A stretch of 64,000 nt of DNA, taken from positions 190,001 to 254,000 of the forward strand of contig JAUIRK010000947.1 of assembly GCA_030549495.1 (NCBI GenBank). Reading direction: 5' to 3'. Shown in pieces: positions 33,687 through 48,600 of the stretch. Origin of the DNA: Nectonema munidae (lineage: Eukaryota; Nematomorpha; Nectonematoida; Nectonematidae). The notes beneath the pieces are model-generated. The model did no database searches. It was given only the letters and a program-made list of their open reading frames with translations, and had not been told where the DNA came from. The position numbers and the translations under genes are program-made. How positions within the stretch are numbered: the stretch's first letter is position 1; every line of letters begins with the position of its first letter.

Positions 33687-36600
33687 CTAAAATCAGTAAA
33701 TGAAATAGAGATTAGTTATCATTATTTGAAAGGGCTGTAACGAAATTCGGCTTGGACAATTTCACTCCCAGTTTGGTATAACCAAGGTTACCCGCGTAAT
33801 CTTATAATTACCTAGATATAAGACACTCGCAATTAAACTTGACAGTAGTACAAATATTTCAGTTTAAAATCGGATGATACCAGCAAAATTCACTGCGTGT
33901 CATAATACGTTTTACAGTCATATAGACGCAACATATTTATCTATTTAACCCTATATGAAGCAAGTGCGGCGCAATCTACCCGCGCTAATTCCACAGTCTT
34001 ATCATGAAAAAAGTACCTTCCTAAATATGTGTTTTGATCTTTGAAACTATAGAAGTCCAACTTATTTGTACATTTAAATGGTACGGTTAGAATGGGGTAG
34101 GAGTTAAGAATTTTCACGCTTCGAAAGAATAGGAAATTAGATGAAAATAAAAGGTAATTCAGAATAAATGTATTTTTTTCTATATATACTTCAAATATGC
34201 TGAATTTAACGGCCGTATTCATTTTTCATCATATTCTAACAAAGAATTTATATTTATCAATCAAAGTTGACAGGACCTGTGAAAATATTATTATAAATAT
34301 TTTTATCCTAAAATTAAACTGCCATTTTCAGGTGCGCGGAGAGAGATTTATTTACATATCAAAAATACAAAATTGAAATTAATATTGATCAAAAAAACAT
34401 TCAAATTTGACAGCTTGATATGAAAGTAATTCAAAAGGTAAAATAAACCCGCTTATAGAATTACTCATAGATAACCAATTACATAATTGAGATATAACAT
34501 TTACATATTTGACAAAAGCAAGAGATTAAATCATCAAAACTAACAAATGAGAAAAAAAAATAAAGGATAAAATGAAATATAAACCAGCACAATTTATGCT
34601 ATATAATCATTAAGAAATGCCCAATAAATAAACACTTTGATGTAAGCTAATGATAATGACTATTGGTCCCACTGCTTTTTTACAAAATACATCGTAGATA
34701 TGCCAAAACATCAATCAAAAAGTGGTATATGTAAAATAAATGTTTACTAGCATTTTGAGATGCATTTCATTGGAGTACCTTTTTTCTACGAAATAATTTG
34801 TAGATATGCCAGAGCATCAATCAAATATGAGCGAAGCTGTCAAAAATTAGTATATGTAAAACAAACTACCTTTACCCTAAAATACATGTAAACTAGCATT
34901 CGCCGAATTTATTGGCGTTACTCATTTATTTATTTCAAACTCCTAGAGAAATTTCTTGAAAAGATGAGAAATCTCTATTTAAATTTTGTTAGAAAGGTGC
35001 GCACATACTGAACAGATTTCGGACTTAACTGAAGTTGGTGAAATATTTTTTAAATTTCTAAAGTTTTTTTAACATATATAAATTTTATATTCATTACATT
35101 CTCTTTTGGTTTATATGTTAAAATCATTTCACTACAAAAATTCCAATATATAAAATTTTCTCTGCAGTAATAATTTGGGAATAATGATTAATTACTAAAT
35201 GCAGAGTATTTGGAGGTGCGAGAGTATACATTTTAAATTTTGGGAGTGAAATTGACTGTGAGATAAATGATCATCGGTCGCCATTTTAAAGAATGAAGCT
35301 TACTTAACAACGGTATAAATTATTTCCAGGAGATATGACGCGGCTATGGATGGCATATGCCTAAGAAAATTCATCAAAGCCATGAAGCATGAACATATGG
35401 ATGACTCGGTATACGTTTCCAAAATCATGCCACACCTAAAACACGTATCAGGCAAAACGATGTTGGTGCTGAGTTGGTGGTTGTGGTGGTGGTGCGCAAT
35501 TTTTAAGGATCGATTGCCGGCGTCGACGTGATCCATGCCTGAAAAAACAGAGTACTCGGAATGTCGTTCACTTCCAGCGGAAAAAGCCGTGATTCTTCTT
35601 TCATCTTGTGAGAGATTCACGAAGGATCGGCCTCCCGAAGAAGTGAGCGACTTATTTTTCTTCTTGATGTCAAAGAAGCCACGCTTTTTGGCACGCTGCT
35701 TAATCTTGCTAGCTTTGTTCTCGCGTAGATTGCCGCCAGCATTTGCAACACCTGTGTTCAATCCTTGAGTACTTCGCAAGCCTTTGAAGAATGGAACGAA
35801 AGAAAATTGTTGCTTATTTGGCTCGCCTGCTTCAATATTCCCCGCACTTTCTTCCTTCCCCAAGCTATCCTTCTTGTATTTTTTGGAACTTTTAGATTGC
35901 AAGGATGTGGTCTGTAAACTCTCGTTCTGAGTCTTAAATCATTTTTAACATGTAACAGTGATGTTGTGCGTTCCAACAAAAATAAATGGGAATACCTTTA
36001 TTGTATCGGTGTTAAAGGAATCGACACTTTCATCATTTTTGGGATTGGATTTGGGTATTGTGAAGGCGCCATCATTAGTTGAATGTATGCTCAGCTTTTT
36101 AAGTTGTGCCGTTGTGATTTCAGCTGAAAGAAATTCTGGACATTCATCGAGTTCTTTGGTAGAATCTATCATTTTTGCTTCATGAACGTGGAATGTTTGT
36201 GGTTCCACATAAGAAATATCCTCCAAAAAACCAACTTCTTCAGATCCTTCGCAAAACTGAAAGTAAAAATAAAAGAATTATTTTATAAAAAGCAATTATT
36301 TGAAAAAAAAATTATTATAGGATGTAATGATCATTCGAATACATGATAATGTAAGATAAGAGAATTAAAAGAGGGAATGGAGACTTTCGAGTCAAACATC
36401 ATGCCGAGCTGCTCTGAAATTCCTATCAAAAATATTTTACAAACGATGTGGGAGCTATATAATAATAATAATCCATTGTTTGAATATGCACACAATAAGT
36501 AAGCAATGTTTATCACGTCTTCTCCTTGTAGTATTTTTGAGCAAACACATGTTGATGATCTACTGGATTTTCTCATCCGTCACAGTGATTCTATTTCTCT

Positions 36601-39600
36601 TTCTGTCTCCTCTGTTTTTCTCTTCCGCTTTCTCTTCTAAAACTCAATCACTCAAGCTATCTTCTCTTGTTTAAGCTCTCCTATCTCATTCAGCTCTTCT
36701 CTTCAGTAGCCTAGCTTTCGAAAAAAGCTAGTTTTTGAAAATTTCTCCAATGAAAGAATCAAGAAAGTATAAATAATATTGCTCAAGTTTTTTAGATTTA
36801 AAAATTTTATGAAAAGTGATTAAACTACCGTGTTATGTATACTATGATTCCTTACAAAATGTAAAAAATACAAGCGTTACCAAATCACCCTATAAGGGTT
36901 AGCTACTTCAACGTTGGCTTTTGCTGCTTATAAAAACTTGAAAATATCAGATAAACTATCTCATTTTTTATGCCTCCTATTATTTTGAAATTATTCTGAG
37001 AACAGACAATTTCATTTTAAAATAGTGAAAATTGCTTTATTGGTTTATTTTGTCACATTTCTCTTTTATGTTAATTATGTAGCAAATTTTTCAATTTTGA
37101 GTAAAAGATTTTCATTGACAAGGCACTGATGTACCGCTTATGTCAAACTATGAACAAATTGGTATCGATGAGAAATCAAATCCAGAGGCTTCCGTGATGA
37201 GTCCATCATCTCAACCAACCTGCCAAGTCACCCATAGAGTATGCTGTAAGGAATACGTCAAATTAGTTGTCAAAAACTTAAGTTATGCCGTAAAATTTTT
37301 TAGTTTTTGTTGAAGCTCTATAATAGACTTTTTCAGATCATTGCAAAATGTTAAATGTTATTTTACTTTTTGTAGCTTGCACCAATTTTGCTTCTAAACT
37401 ATTTTTGAATGATTCTGAGAAAAATAAAGTAATGCAATCTTAATTTATTGTTTGCACAATTTATCTTTATTTTATACCTTTTTTTAGGAGTCTAACTAAC
37501 TTACACTTATTCTTATACACTAAAAAGAATTAAAAAATTCTAATACCAAGTTTTCTAACTTTAGTTCTGTTTTACATTTTTGATAGAAATTACCTCAGAA
37601 AAGTTATGTAATTTGGATGTGTTTTTATTTATTTTTCTCAATAAAACATTTTTCTTTTTTTTAGGAACAACTGAAAATTAATGAATGATTTTTTTCATTC
37701 AATAAAATTTCCAATTTTTTTTATTGTTAATTGATATCTTTACCCCTTTTCTACACATAATTTGGAGATGGTGCGCATCTTAAGTCCTCATTAATTGTTG
37801 ACGTTAAGCTTAATAGGGCGGGGGTTAAAGTTTACATTAAGCTTAATTAAGAATGAAATAGAAAAGACAAGAGAGGAGTAGGAATTCAAAAAAATTTGTT
37901 GTCTTTTTTGGAAGACGCTTGAAAGTACGCCCCAATAATTTCAAGGATGTTCGCCCCTGAATCAATCACATTTTTTCCATATAAACATCGCAGGGTGTCT
38001 AATACTCTTTTCCTTCAGACTACATTCACTCATATAAAACTCTTCAACCTTCAGTTATTTGTTTAATCAAATATCCTTTCATCAATTCCTGTTATGTGCC
38101 TGATAGACTACTTCATTTTCAAATGAAAAGCCTATTCGACCCCCCCCCCCCCCCAACAATTTTGGAGTGTATATGTGATATGCAAATTTAATTAAAATAT
38201 TTTCGCTGGAAGAATAGTATTTAAATGTCACCAATTTTGTAAAAAAAATATAAAGTAGTCTTATAAATTTAGGTATGCACTGAATACACTCTATTTTAAA
38301 GGATTGCTTGAATATTTAGTCTCCCGTGGTATTTCCAGACCAGTAATTTTGAAAATTGCAAAAAAAATTCCGTCCCCAATAATTTTGAGGGTATGTTATA
38401 TAGCATTTCATAATTATATAAGCACCCGGTTTAAAAATAGCCTACTTGACTTGCAACTTCAATCCCATCAAAGTTTTCAATTTTGAAGGCGTTGTCATCT
38501 TCTAATTTCAACAATTTATTGATATCATTTGTGCCTGAAAATATTTTATAATAAAAATTAATTTTGCTAATTAGCCCTTTGAAACGCAGGAGTTAACATG
38601 AAAATCGTCCATCTGCTTAAAGTCACATCAAAATTTTTTTGGAAAAAGATAAGCAGACGATGATTAGTGACCAAAAACGTGGGCATTGTTTAAAAGGCAG
38701 AATGAACATACATACCTATTTTGTCATCAGAATCAACATCAAATATGATGGGATAGGATTGAGGAAGCAAGGAATAAATGTAGGGAGAGGTTGTTTTAGA
38801 GTCTAGAGAAATGCCAAGCCCATAACACTTATGGTGTCCTGCAACTTTAAGAGTGTTCAAGATGATATCAATAATTTTTTGCACGGAAGAAATCTTGGTA
38901 GCAGAAGTGAAGGAAAATTTATAGAACAAGACTTTGACACAAAGCAGCCAATTTGCTTGAGAATACTTGTCTAACTGAAAGAGCGTGGGGCATGTGGCGT
39001 TATTCAATAGGAATGCGTGCAGAGTAGGAAGATTCTTGAGGAAGGAAAGAGAAAATGGCAAAATTAGCATGTCGTCTGGATGTTTGTCAAGAAGCTTAGG
39101 CAGAAAGGTCAGAAAAGAATGGCATAGCGGGTTGCGGAAATTTAGCTCAAAGTAAAACCTCTCACTTTGCTCGTCAAAGCCCATCGCCTTGTACAGACAC
39201 TTGAACACGCGGTTAAGACTGGCGACATTGAATGCCTTGTACGATTCGCTCGAGGAGACTGTCAAAAAACGCAAGATATAGCGAATTATCAGTGAGCATA
39301 TGTAAGCGAGGTAGGAGTCCTTTTGGACAGCGTTATTCAACAACTCCGCCATTAAACTGTTTTCCTTTGAAGGCTCCACATCCTCATCATTATTGTTATT
39401 GTGTCCGTGCTGTGTGGTGAAGTCTACGCTGCGCAGGTCAAATCCCCCAAAAAAAGTGCCTTTTCTGGGATCTGTGTAAAAAATGTTTTCCTTTTGCGTG
39501 TAAGTAACTTTGGATAAAAGGGACGTCGAGGGCTTCTCTAACTCTTCCCTAAAAGATAAATCGTTTTGTAATTTATTTTTCAAATCCAAACAACGTTTAA

Positions 39601-42600
39601 CAGAATAGAATTTATCTTTGCTTTGCAGCTGACTTTTCAGTTGGTTCAGTTTTTTGAGAAGTGGCCTCAACTCGTAATCTAAAAATGTTAGTAAGCAAGG
39701 AGTTTTTTGAGTGTAATCATTCATAAAGAATGATATGTAGCATTCAAAGAACACGCGCTCAAAGAGCTTGGCGAGAACATCCAAATTTAGGAATTGGTAG
39801 CATTTTTGATAAAATTTGGTGCTAACTCTATTCTGACAGTACCTGCCTGCTGCTGTTTCATTTACCTCGCCATTGTGAGTTTGGAGTTGTATCAAGGATT
39901 GAAACATGTAGAAAAAAAGACGCAAAAGTAAAATTCTGTCGGTATGAACAATCTCAAAGTACTTGAGTAAGCTTTCAGAAATCGCCTCAAGGCTCCTAGG
40001 GGTCAATGAGTTGAGGCGGTGCTTAGCCGCACATACCACAAAAGTTGATACGTCTAGAACGCTGTAAACAAAATTGGCCATTAGAAAGGTAACGGCCGTG
40101 GAAAAGGAAATGTGGTCTTTGTTTTCTGGAAGCGCGTTTAGCACGTTGAAAGCTTTTTCCACGGCTTCAAAACGAACTTTGCAGTCTTTGTGTGTGAAGT
40201 CGAATATGGCGCATTTCAAGAGGGAGTCCAAGCCAAAGGAAGAAGAAACGGAATAGAATATGAGAGGAATCACTTTCTCGTTCACAAGCGTTATTGGTAG
40301 CGTCGACAAGAAGTTCCATAAGCACGGCATTATCGTATTTTCTTCACACCAAATTATGAATCCTCTGTACTCAGGGTGAATGTTGCTCAGAATGTCTCCA
40401 TTGATGAGGAGAAGTTTGAGGCATGAAAATAAACCATGCAGCAACAACTCTTGGTCACAATTGTGCAAAAGGATGTCATCTCCAAAATTGCTTTCACTTT
40501 TTGGATTGCTGCTGAAGTGAATAGAAATAAATATTTAAAAAATACGGCGCTAAATAGATTCCACCCACGAAAGTTTAACCCAGAAAATTTCACCCATATT
40601 TTATCATTAAATATTTTATATATATATGTATTTTATTATGACCGGAAAAATTCGTAAGGGCCAGTTAGACATAATATATAATCTTATATTTTGTTTTTAA
40701 AATTAAGTAACAAGTGTGTGTTTTTCGTTCAACCGGTATCAATGTTATATTCTTATAATCTTAGTTAAACGGGCATATATTGAAATTATTTTTTGTTGGA
40801 TTAGCTTTCAATCTTTTTTTAGCGATTGCTTACTATTTCATTTTTGAACAATGCCTTGTGAATTCATAGAAAAAATATCAATTCTTTTTATATTATTTAT
40901 TATTGTTCAAAATAAGTGGAATAAATGTGTCCATGTTTGAGATTGTGTTTGTTGATGCACACGTTGGGATAGGGATAAATTTTCCAAATTAACAAAATTA
41001 TTATTTTTTGTCAGTTTACACGATTTTTTAAACATCTCCATTCTCTTCTACAGATAATAACCAATTAAAAAAATAATGGGAACTTAGCATATAGATGACA
41101 TCCTGTAATAAGTGTTTTCACAAGTTACAATTATCCTTGAGCATCACTGGCTGTTTAGCATGCTTTCACATACTTTGTAAATAAATCCTGAAGCACCACT
41201 AAATGTTTTTGCGTATATATATAGTTAGCATTTTATGTGTTATCTTTGTAACGTAATTGTTACCTTCTTCTGTTCTTTCAATAAAGTTTATTTCCACTAT
41301 TCTTTACGCCATAACACATCCTAATCGTAATCTTATTAAATTTAGCCGATCCAAAAAATTTGTGTGGTTATGGGCTTGGTTCTGGTCATCATGTTGATGT
41401 ACATGTTAATCTGTTGTCATATTTTTGAGTGTGGTGTAGAGTACAGAAGACGGACTCAAAATATAGCAAAGTGAAGATGAACAAAAAGTAAATTATAATT
41501 ATTTGTGTAAATAATGATTCTAGAGCGTAAAATTTGGGATTTTAAATGAAGCCCTAATATACTAAAAATATATGCTATGTATAAGGAAAATGTTTAACTT
41601 TGTCAGTGTGGCATTTTTGTTGATGCAAAGTTTGTCAAGGGATTAACGAAAAAAAGGAGAATAAAAAATGGAAAACCTTCCCAAATAAGGGAATAGTTGG
41701 CAGGTATACGAAGATAACAACAGCTATTAAGTGAAGAAATCTAAGACTAGCGCTGATGATCAAAGTGATTGAGGTAGAAATCTTACTTTTCATCATGTTT
41801 ATTGGGAAAAGTAGAGAGGTAGAGGCTCGCTTTATTGGACAAGTGGTAGATCAGTTGAAGGTGTTGAGGAAGTTCAATGATTTTGTACTTGAACTTTCCA
41901 GCGCTGGTGTGCCAAAAATTTTTAAACTCCTCGTCTTCCAATACAGAAGATGGCGATGATAGAGATGAAGTGGCTGTTAAAAACATGGCAATCAAAAAGC
42001 ATTCTTTTGAGAGAGTCTGGCACTGGCTTATTATTATAAGAGAAAGTATTAATTTGCACATTTATTGACATGATTTGAAATTTTTTGGATTCTTATTTTT
42101 AATCAATAACACTGGTCAACAACAAATTTGTTGTCTGCATTTTTTTAAGCTGATTTAGGACGAATCTGATGCGCTGAATCCAAAACTCACATTAGTTTTG
42201 TTCAATCAGGTCAAGTTTTTGAGATGGCCACATGTCGTTTTTTACATTTTTGTTCACATGTACGCATGTGTGGAGCATTTTAGAAGAAGTTGGTGGGGGT
42301 AAAATGTCATGTCAAATAATCGTTTTGATTGGAAATAATTATTTTAATGACAAGAAGTATTCATGTAAAAAGTTGTATTTCTTGAAATAACGAACTCTGA
42401 AGAATGTACAATACCTACATGCGCCAATTTATGACTAATTTGTACCTATTTTTGTTTTGCAGGTGAATGATATGGCTTCGACCAGAAGATCGTGCAGAAA
42501 TAAGCCCGATGTGTTTTGCTACATATGTGGAGAATACACTATTGCTCCTAATAGGAAGCCAGTCACAAGTTACATAAGGCGTGCTTACCATGCTTATTTT

Positions 42601-45600
42601 GGTATTAAACTTGGTGACCAGGATAAAGCTTGGGCGCCACACATGGTGTGCAAAGCATGCACCGAGACTCTGAGTGGGTGGACCAACGGCAAGAGGAGTC
42701 TGAAGTTTGGAATTCCCATGGTTTGGAGGGAGCCGACAAACCATGTCACTGACTGCTACTTCTGCGCTGTTGATGTGTCTAACTTCTTAGGTAGAGAGCT
42801 TATGTAGATCTGAAAAAAATACTCTACTTCTAAGTTGGGATGAAAGAGAGAAGTTGAAAATTGGAACATGGAATGTTGGTTCGATGACAGGTAAAGGAAT
42901 TCAGATTGCTAAAGAAATGGAGAAGAGAAAATAGAAATATTGTGTGTTCAAGAGACAAAATGGACTGGAAAAACAGCTAGAGAAATTGGTGGGGCTATAA
43001 GTTTTTCTATACTGGATAATCAAAAAAAAAGAAATGGAGAAGGAATTATGCTGTCAGAAAAATATGAGCAAAATGTTATAGAAATAGGAATTGAGGAAAT
43101 AGGAAAAATTAAGTAATGGAAAATGAAAGTCTGATAATTAGATCCGACTTAAATGATCATGTTGGTGAAAAGAAAGAAGGGTAACACCGGTACATCAAGG
43201 AGATGGATATGGAAAAGGAAGTAAAGAAGGCGGTAAGATTTTGGACATGGTGCGAAGAAAAGAGTTGTTCTTTTATAATACCAAAAAAAGAGGAAATCTT
43301 TTTACCCGTAGAAGCAAGGATTGGAAAAGTCAAGTAGACTATTTGCTGGTCAAAAAAAAGTTAAAAGATTGTAAAGTGATACCTAGTAATGATATCGTGA
43401 GTCAACATCAATTGTTAGTACTTGATATGCGGAAGAGCAAATGCCAAAAACAGAAAGTGAAGAAGATCGATAAAATCAAAGTGTGGAAGCTGAAAAATCC
43501 GGAAGTAAAGACAGAATTTAAAAATGCTCTTATAAACTACAAGGTGTGTAAAGAAGATTCGGTTGAGGAAAAGTGGAAAAAAAATGTTTTAGGCAGAACA
43601 AAACGATGTAAAGGAAAAAGAATCTTGGTGGTGGCGCGAGGATGTGAAAATGCTCTAGAGAAAAAGTGTGCTTAACGCTACCAAGATACAAAAAGGGAGA
43701 ATGATGCGTATAAAACTAAGAAAAAATAAGCTAAAAAAGCTAGATATTTTGCCAGAAAAGAAGGAATGCAAAAGATGTACGAAGAACTAAATAATAAAGA
43801 GGACCAAAATAGAATATATAGAATCGCTAAAGCTAAACAAAGAGAGAAAGAAGAAACTTGAAATGTAGACTTGATAAAAGACAAAAGTGGAAAAATTTTA
43901 TTTGACACCATTGCGATTGGCGAAAGATGGGCAGAGTATTTTGAAGAACTTTTAAAATCGAAAATGAAAGAGACAAGATTGATGAACAAAAAAAAGTTGC
44001 TGGAGCAGAAGAAGAAATAGAGCAAAATGAAATTGAAAACACTATACTCAAAATGAAGGCTAAAGAGCTTCTGGAATAAGTGAAGTAACTATAGACATGT
44101 TGAAAGCTGGTGGCAAAATCTACATAAAGTGGATGACAGAGTTGCTGAACGAAGTATGGATAAATGAAAGAATTCCAAATCGCTGGAAAGGGAGTTTGAT
44201 TGTACCCATATATAAAAAAGAAAGAAGACATTATGGAATGCAGTAGCTACCGAGGCATAAAACTGTTGTAGCACTCATTCAAACTTTTGGAAAGAATAGT
44301 GGAGAAAAGAATACGTAGAATAGTGAATACAGATCCCAAACAATTCGGTTTTATGTCAAGAAAAAATGTCAGTCTATTGTGGTTTTGTAGGTGTTGAAAA
44401 GGCTTATGATCGTGTTCCCGGGGAACTAGTTTTCACTTGCTTAAAAAAATAGTCAGAATAGTAGTCGAATTGTATATAAAGAAAGCAAAAGTGTGGTTAA
44501 AACGACAAATCGACTCTCCAGAGCATTTGGTGTTAAAGTGGCCTGCATTAGAGTTTAGCTTTGAGCCCACTTTTGTTTGAGTCGTATCTGAAGAACATAG
44601 AGCGGAAGAACTATGGGAATTACTTTTTGCAGATGCCTTGGTAATTTTAGCTGAGAGTAAAGAAAAACTGCAGAACAAAATATTTTTATGACAAACATGT
44701 TTGGAAAAAGTATGATTAAAAATGAATTTTGGAAAAACAGAAACGATGGTATGTAGCAGAAGTAAGGAAGAAATACTGAAAATCATGGATCGTCATGGCA
44801 AAGAATTGAATCAAGTGAATAGTCTTAAATACCTTCATTGATTTAGGTCATAGATTACAGAAAGTGGAAGCCGCGAAAAAGGGGCACAAGCAAGAATAAA
44901 CGCTAGCTGGATTAAATGGAAAGAAGTTAAAGCAATCATGTACGACAAAAGATTTTCAATAAAATTAAAGGCAAAAATTTATACAGCAATAATAAGACCA
45001 GACATGACATATGGAGCAGAGTGTCTGAGTTTAAGGAAGAAAGATGAGAATACATTTGCAACAACTGAAATGAGTATGCTGAGGAAAATAATAGGAGTGA
45101 AGAATGAAGAGGTTAGATAAAAGAGCAAGGTTATGCCTAGCGTGATTGAATAAAGTAGACTTTGATGGTTTGAGCATGTTTTAAGAAAAGAAGGATGCGG
45201 TTCGCAGAATAATGGATTGTCCAATAATGTGAAAAAGGAAATAGTACGACCTTTCAAAAGATGTAATTAAAAAGAGGCTAGCCGAAATTGAATTGGAATA
45301 ATGTCATGCTCAGGATAGAACGAAGTGGAGGATTGGGATCATGGCCGCCGACAACCAACTTAAGGACAGGGTGTAGGCAAAAATCTATTAATAATTGGGT
45401 TCATGAGTAAAGAAGGGTGAAAACACTCAACTTCTTAAGTGTAGAAAACTATAAAACTTTAATTTCAATGAAGTTCAAAAATTGGGTGTGCTCAATTTTG
45501 ATTTAGGTTGAAAAATAAAAATTACTGGTAACGTGCTCTTCGGCGGTCGCAGCAACAACGTTCATTGCGGGCATAATCAGAACTTGCGTATCTTCAATCT

Positions 45601-48600
45601 CTTCTTCCTCCTGCATGAGGCATTCCGTGGCCGTCACGATCTTTAATTCAAGGTTCGGAGAAGCAGAGGAAGACGTTTCTTGAAAAATAAAAGTCGCGTT
45701 ATTTAAAAGCTACACGCCCCATAATAAATTTGAATATCTTTGATAGAATGCATATGATGTCTTTGAAACTAATTGTCTGCTTATATAACTTAGGGCAGGT
45801 GATTTATATTTTCACTCCTACATTTATCGTATTGCTTGCAGTAACATTTTGAGGCTTATACGTGAATAGAAGTTAGGTCTTGCTGGCTTTGGCATGATAA
45901 AACAAATAATTACAGCATGACATATGATGAAGCATAGCAGAAGACATATGAAATTTATTAAATACTAATCTGAGTAATCTTTGGGTTTTTATCTCCAACC
46001 CCACCTCTATTACGCGCAAGAGTAAATGAGGTATTTATTAGCTTAACCCTTTTAGGCATAGATTTTTAAAATTAACCGCCTGCTTTCTCTTTCAATGAAT
46101 TTTTATATAACTTAAACAGGCAATTTAATCTCTTGCTTATATGTTGAAAAAAAAATTAAAATAAATTTACACAAAAAAGTTATAAAGTAATTGAAAAAAA
46201 TAAAGGTCAATGGACAGAAAATTTATTAAACTTTCAAGATTCTTTTCCTTTGCAAGAAAGTTCTTTAAGGGATTTCACCAGAATTCCAATGAAGACACAT
46301 ATCATAGGTCGTTTTCATTTTCTCGCCAAAACATTAAAAGCAAAAAAAGAAAGAATCAATGCCATAAGAGGCGAAATCATAAATTAATGGGAAGAAAAAC
46401 TTGATTTTCCACGTTTCTCTGATCAAGCAATCCAGTTAAAACTGAATAATTTGGTAACTTTTTATCAAAATTGTTTGAAAAAAAAACAAAAACTGGATTG
46501 TTTCGATGAAATATTTGATATTACGCAAACAAAAGGTGTGTGGTTGTGTTCGCAAGATAAAAAGTTCCAATCAGCTCCAAATTGACACTAAAGCATACGA
46601 AAATGACCTTCGCCCCCCCCCCCCCAATAATTTTCTATAAGTAAGATTTGCTGCTTGTTTATAAAACATGTATGCTGATCGCATTATAGAATGTAATGAT
46701 CAATCGAATACGTGATAATGTAAGATAAGAATATAAAAGAGGGAATGCAGACTTTCAAATCAAGCATCATGCCAAGCTGCTCTGAAATTCCTATCAAACA
46801 TATTTTACAGACGATGCGTGAGAGCTATATAATAATAATCCATTGTTTCAATATGCACACAATAAGTAAGCAATGTTTATCACAGTGTCTCCTCCTTGTA
46901 GTATTTTTGAGCGAACACATGTTGATGATCCACTAGATTTTCTCATCTTCTGTCACAGTGATTCTATTTCTCTTTCTGTCTCCTCTGTTTTTCTCTTCCG
47001 CTTTCTCTGCTAAAACTCAATCATTCACTCAAGCTCTCTTCTTTCATTCAAGCTCTATTCTCTCCAATGACGTAGCTAGGCTGGGACATGAGGGACCGTG
47101 TCCACTCTACTTTTTTTCTGGCTACGCCACTGCTTCTGTCTAATTTGCATTTAGAGTTAAATTAAAATAATTTTCAATCGTTACAATTTTATATCAATGA
47201 ATATGTTAGACTCGGGTTAAAAAAAATTTCAACAAAAGATTACGTTTGTTACATTTTGGAAAATTTGAAAACTTTAATTTTTTCAAGTCAAGAATTTTTT
47301 TTCAATAGCTATTTGGGAATGAATATTTTGACTAGCTATTCAGTTTAAAAGCAAGAATACTCTATTTGCTTAATATTTGAGCAAGGGAGAGCAAAGTGAA
47401 GAAAATCTAAAAGTGTTAATATTTTATTCACACAAATGAATAAAACAATGTGGAGATCATAAAAAAAATATATATATAAATTGTCGATGCTGAATAAATT
47501 AACGTAGTGATCAGAGTTTGTCTTATTAAACCTAGGTAGTATGGGTCGTGGTGCAAACTGCTTCTTGCTAAGGGTCTCAGTAAAAAAAGTTTGAAAAACG
47601 CTGCTATAGGGGATACGTCAAATTAGTTTTCAAAAAACTTAAGTTATGCTATAAAATTTTTAGTTTTTGTTGTAGCTCTATAACTTTTTCTGATAGACTT
47701 TTTTTCCTTAAAAGTTATTATAAAATGCAAATCATTGCAAAATGTTAAAAGTTATTTTACTTTTTGTTACTTGCACCAATTTAGCTTTTAAACTTTTTTT
47801 GAATGGTGCCTGGAAAAATGAAATAATGCAAACTTAATTTATTGTTTTATTTTTGTTTGCACAATTATAACTTCATTTATACCCTTGCCTCTGAATCAAT
47901 CACATTTTTTCATACAAACATCGCAGGGTGTCTAGTAGACTCTTTGCCTTCAGATTACATTCACTCATATAAAACTCTCCAACATTCAGTTATTTGTTTT
48001 CAGTTGTTTTCTCTATCAATCAAATATCCTTTCATCAATTCCTGTAATGTGCCTGATAGACTACTTAATTTTCAAATGAAAAGCCTATTCGCCCCCAACA
48101 ATTTTAGAGTGTATATGCGATATGCAAATTTAATTAAAATATTTTCGCTGGAAGTATAGTATATTCACCCAATTTTGTAAAAAATATATAAAGCAGTCTT
48201 ATAAATTTAGGACTTTAGGTATGCGCTGAATACACTCTATTTTAAAGGATTGCTTGAATATTTGGTCTCCCGTGGTATTTCCAGACCACTAATGCTGAAA
48301 ATTGAAACAAAAAAATTTTGCCCCCCACAATAATTTTGAGGATGTGCGTCCCTGCACTAAAGGAAAGCAAGGATACTCAAAAGGTCAATTAGCAAAAGCA
48401 AATTCTGTTCATTCATCAAAAAGAATAAAGAAAACGGAGGAACAACATGCAACAAATGAGTCAATCACTACTTATGAAGATGATGTCTCAGAATCTTCTA
48501 TCAGTGAGTTGCAAAGTGAAGAAGAGGAACCTCCCCTTAAAAAATATAATAAGACTAATTCATCTACTAAATTCGTAACAAATATATGTTTATCAACGAG

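Noticed and set aside
43678-44786. Minus-strand Ser/Phe-rich frames at 43.7-44.8 kb
   Set aside because: They are antisense to the LINE reading on the + strand.
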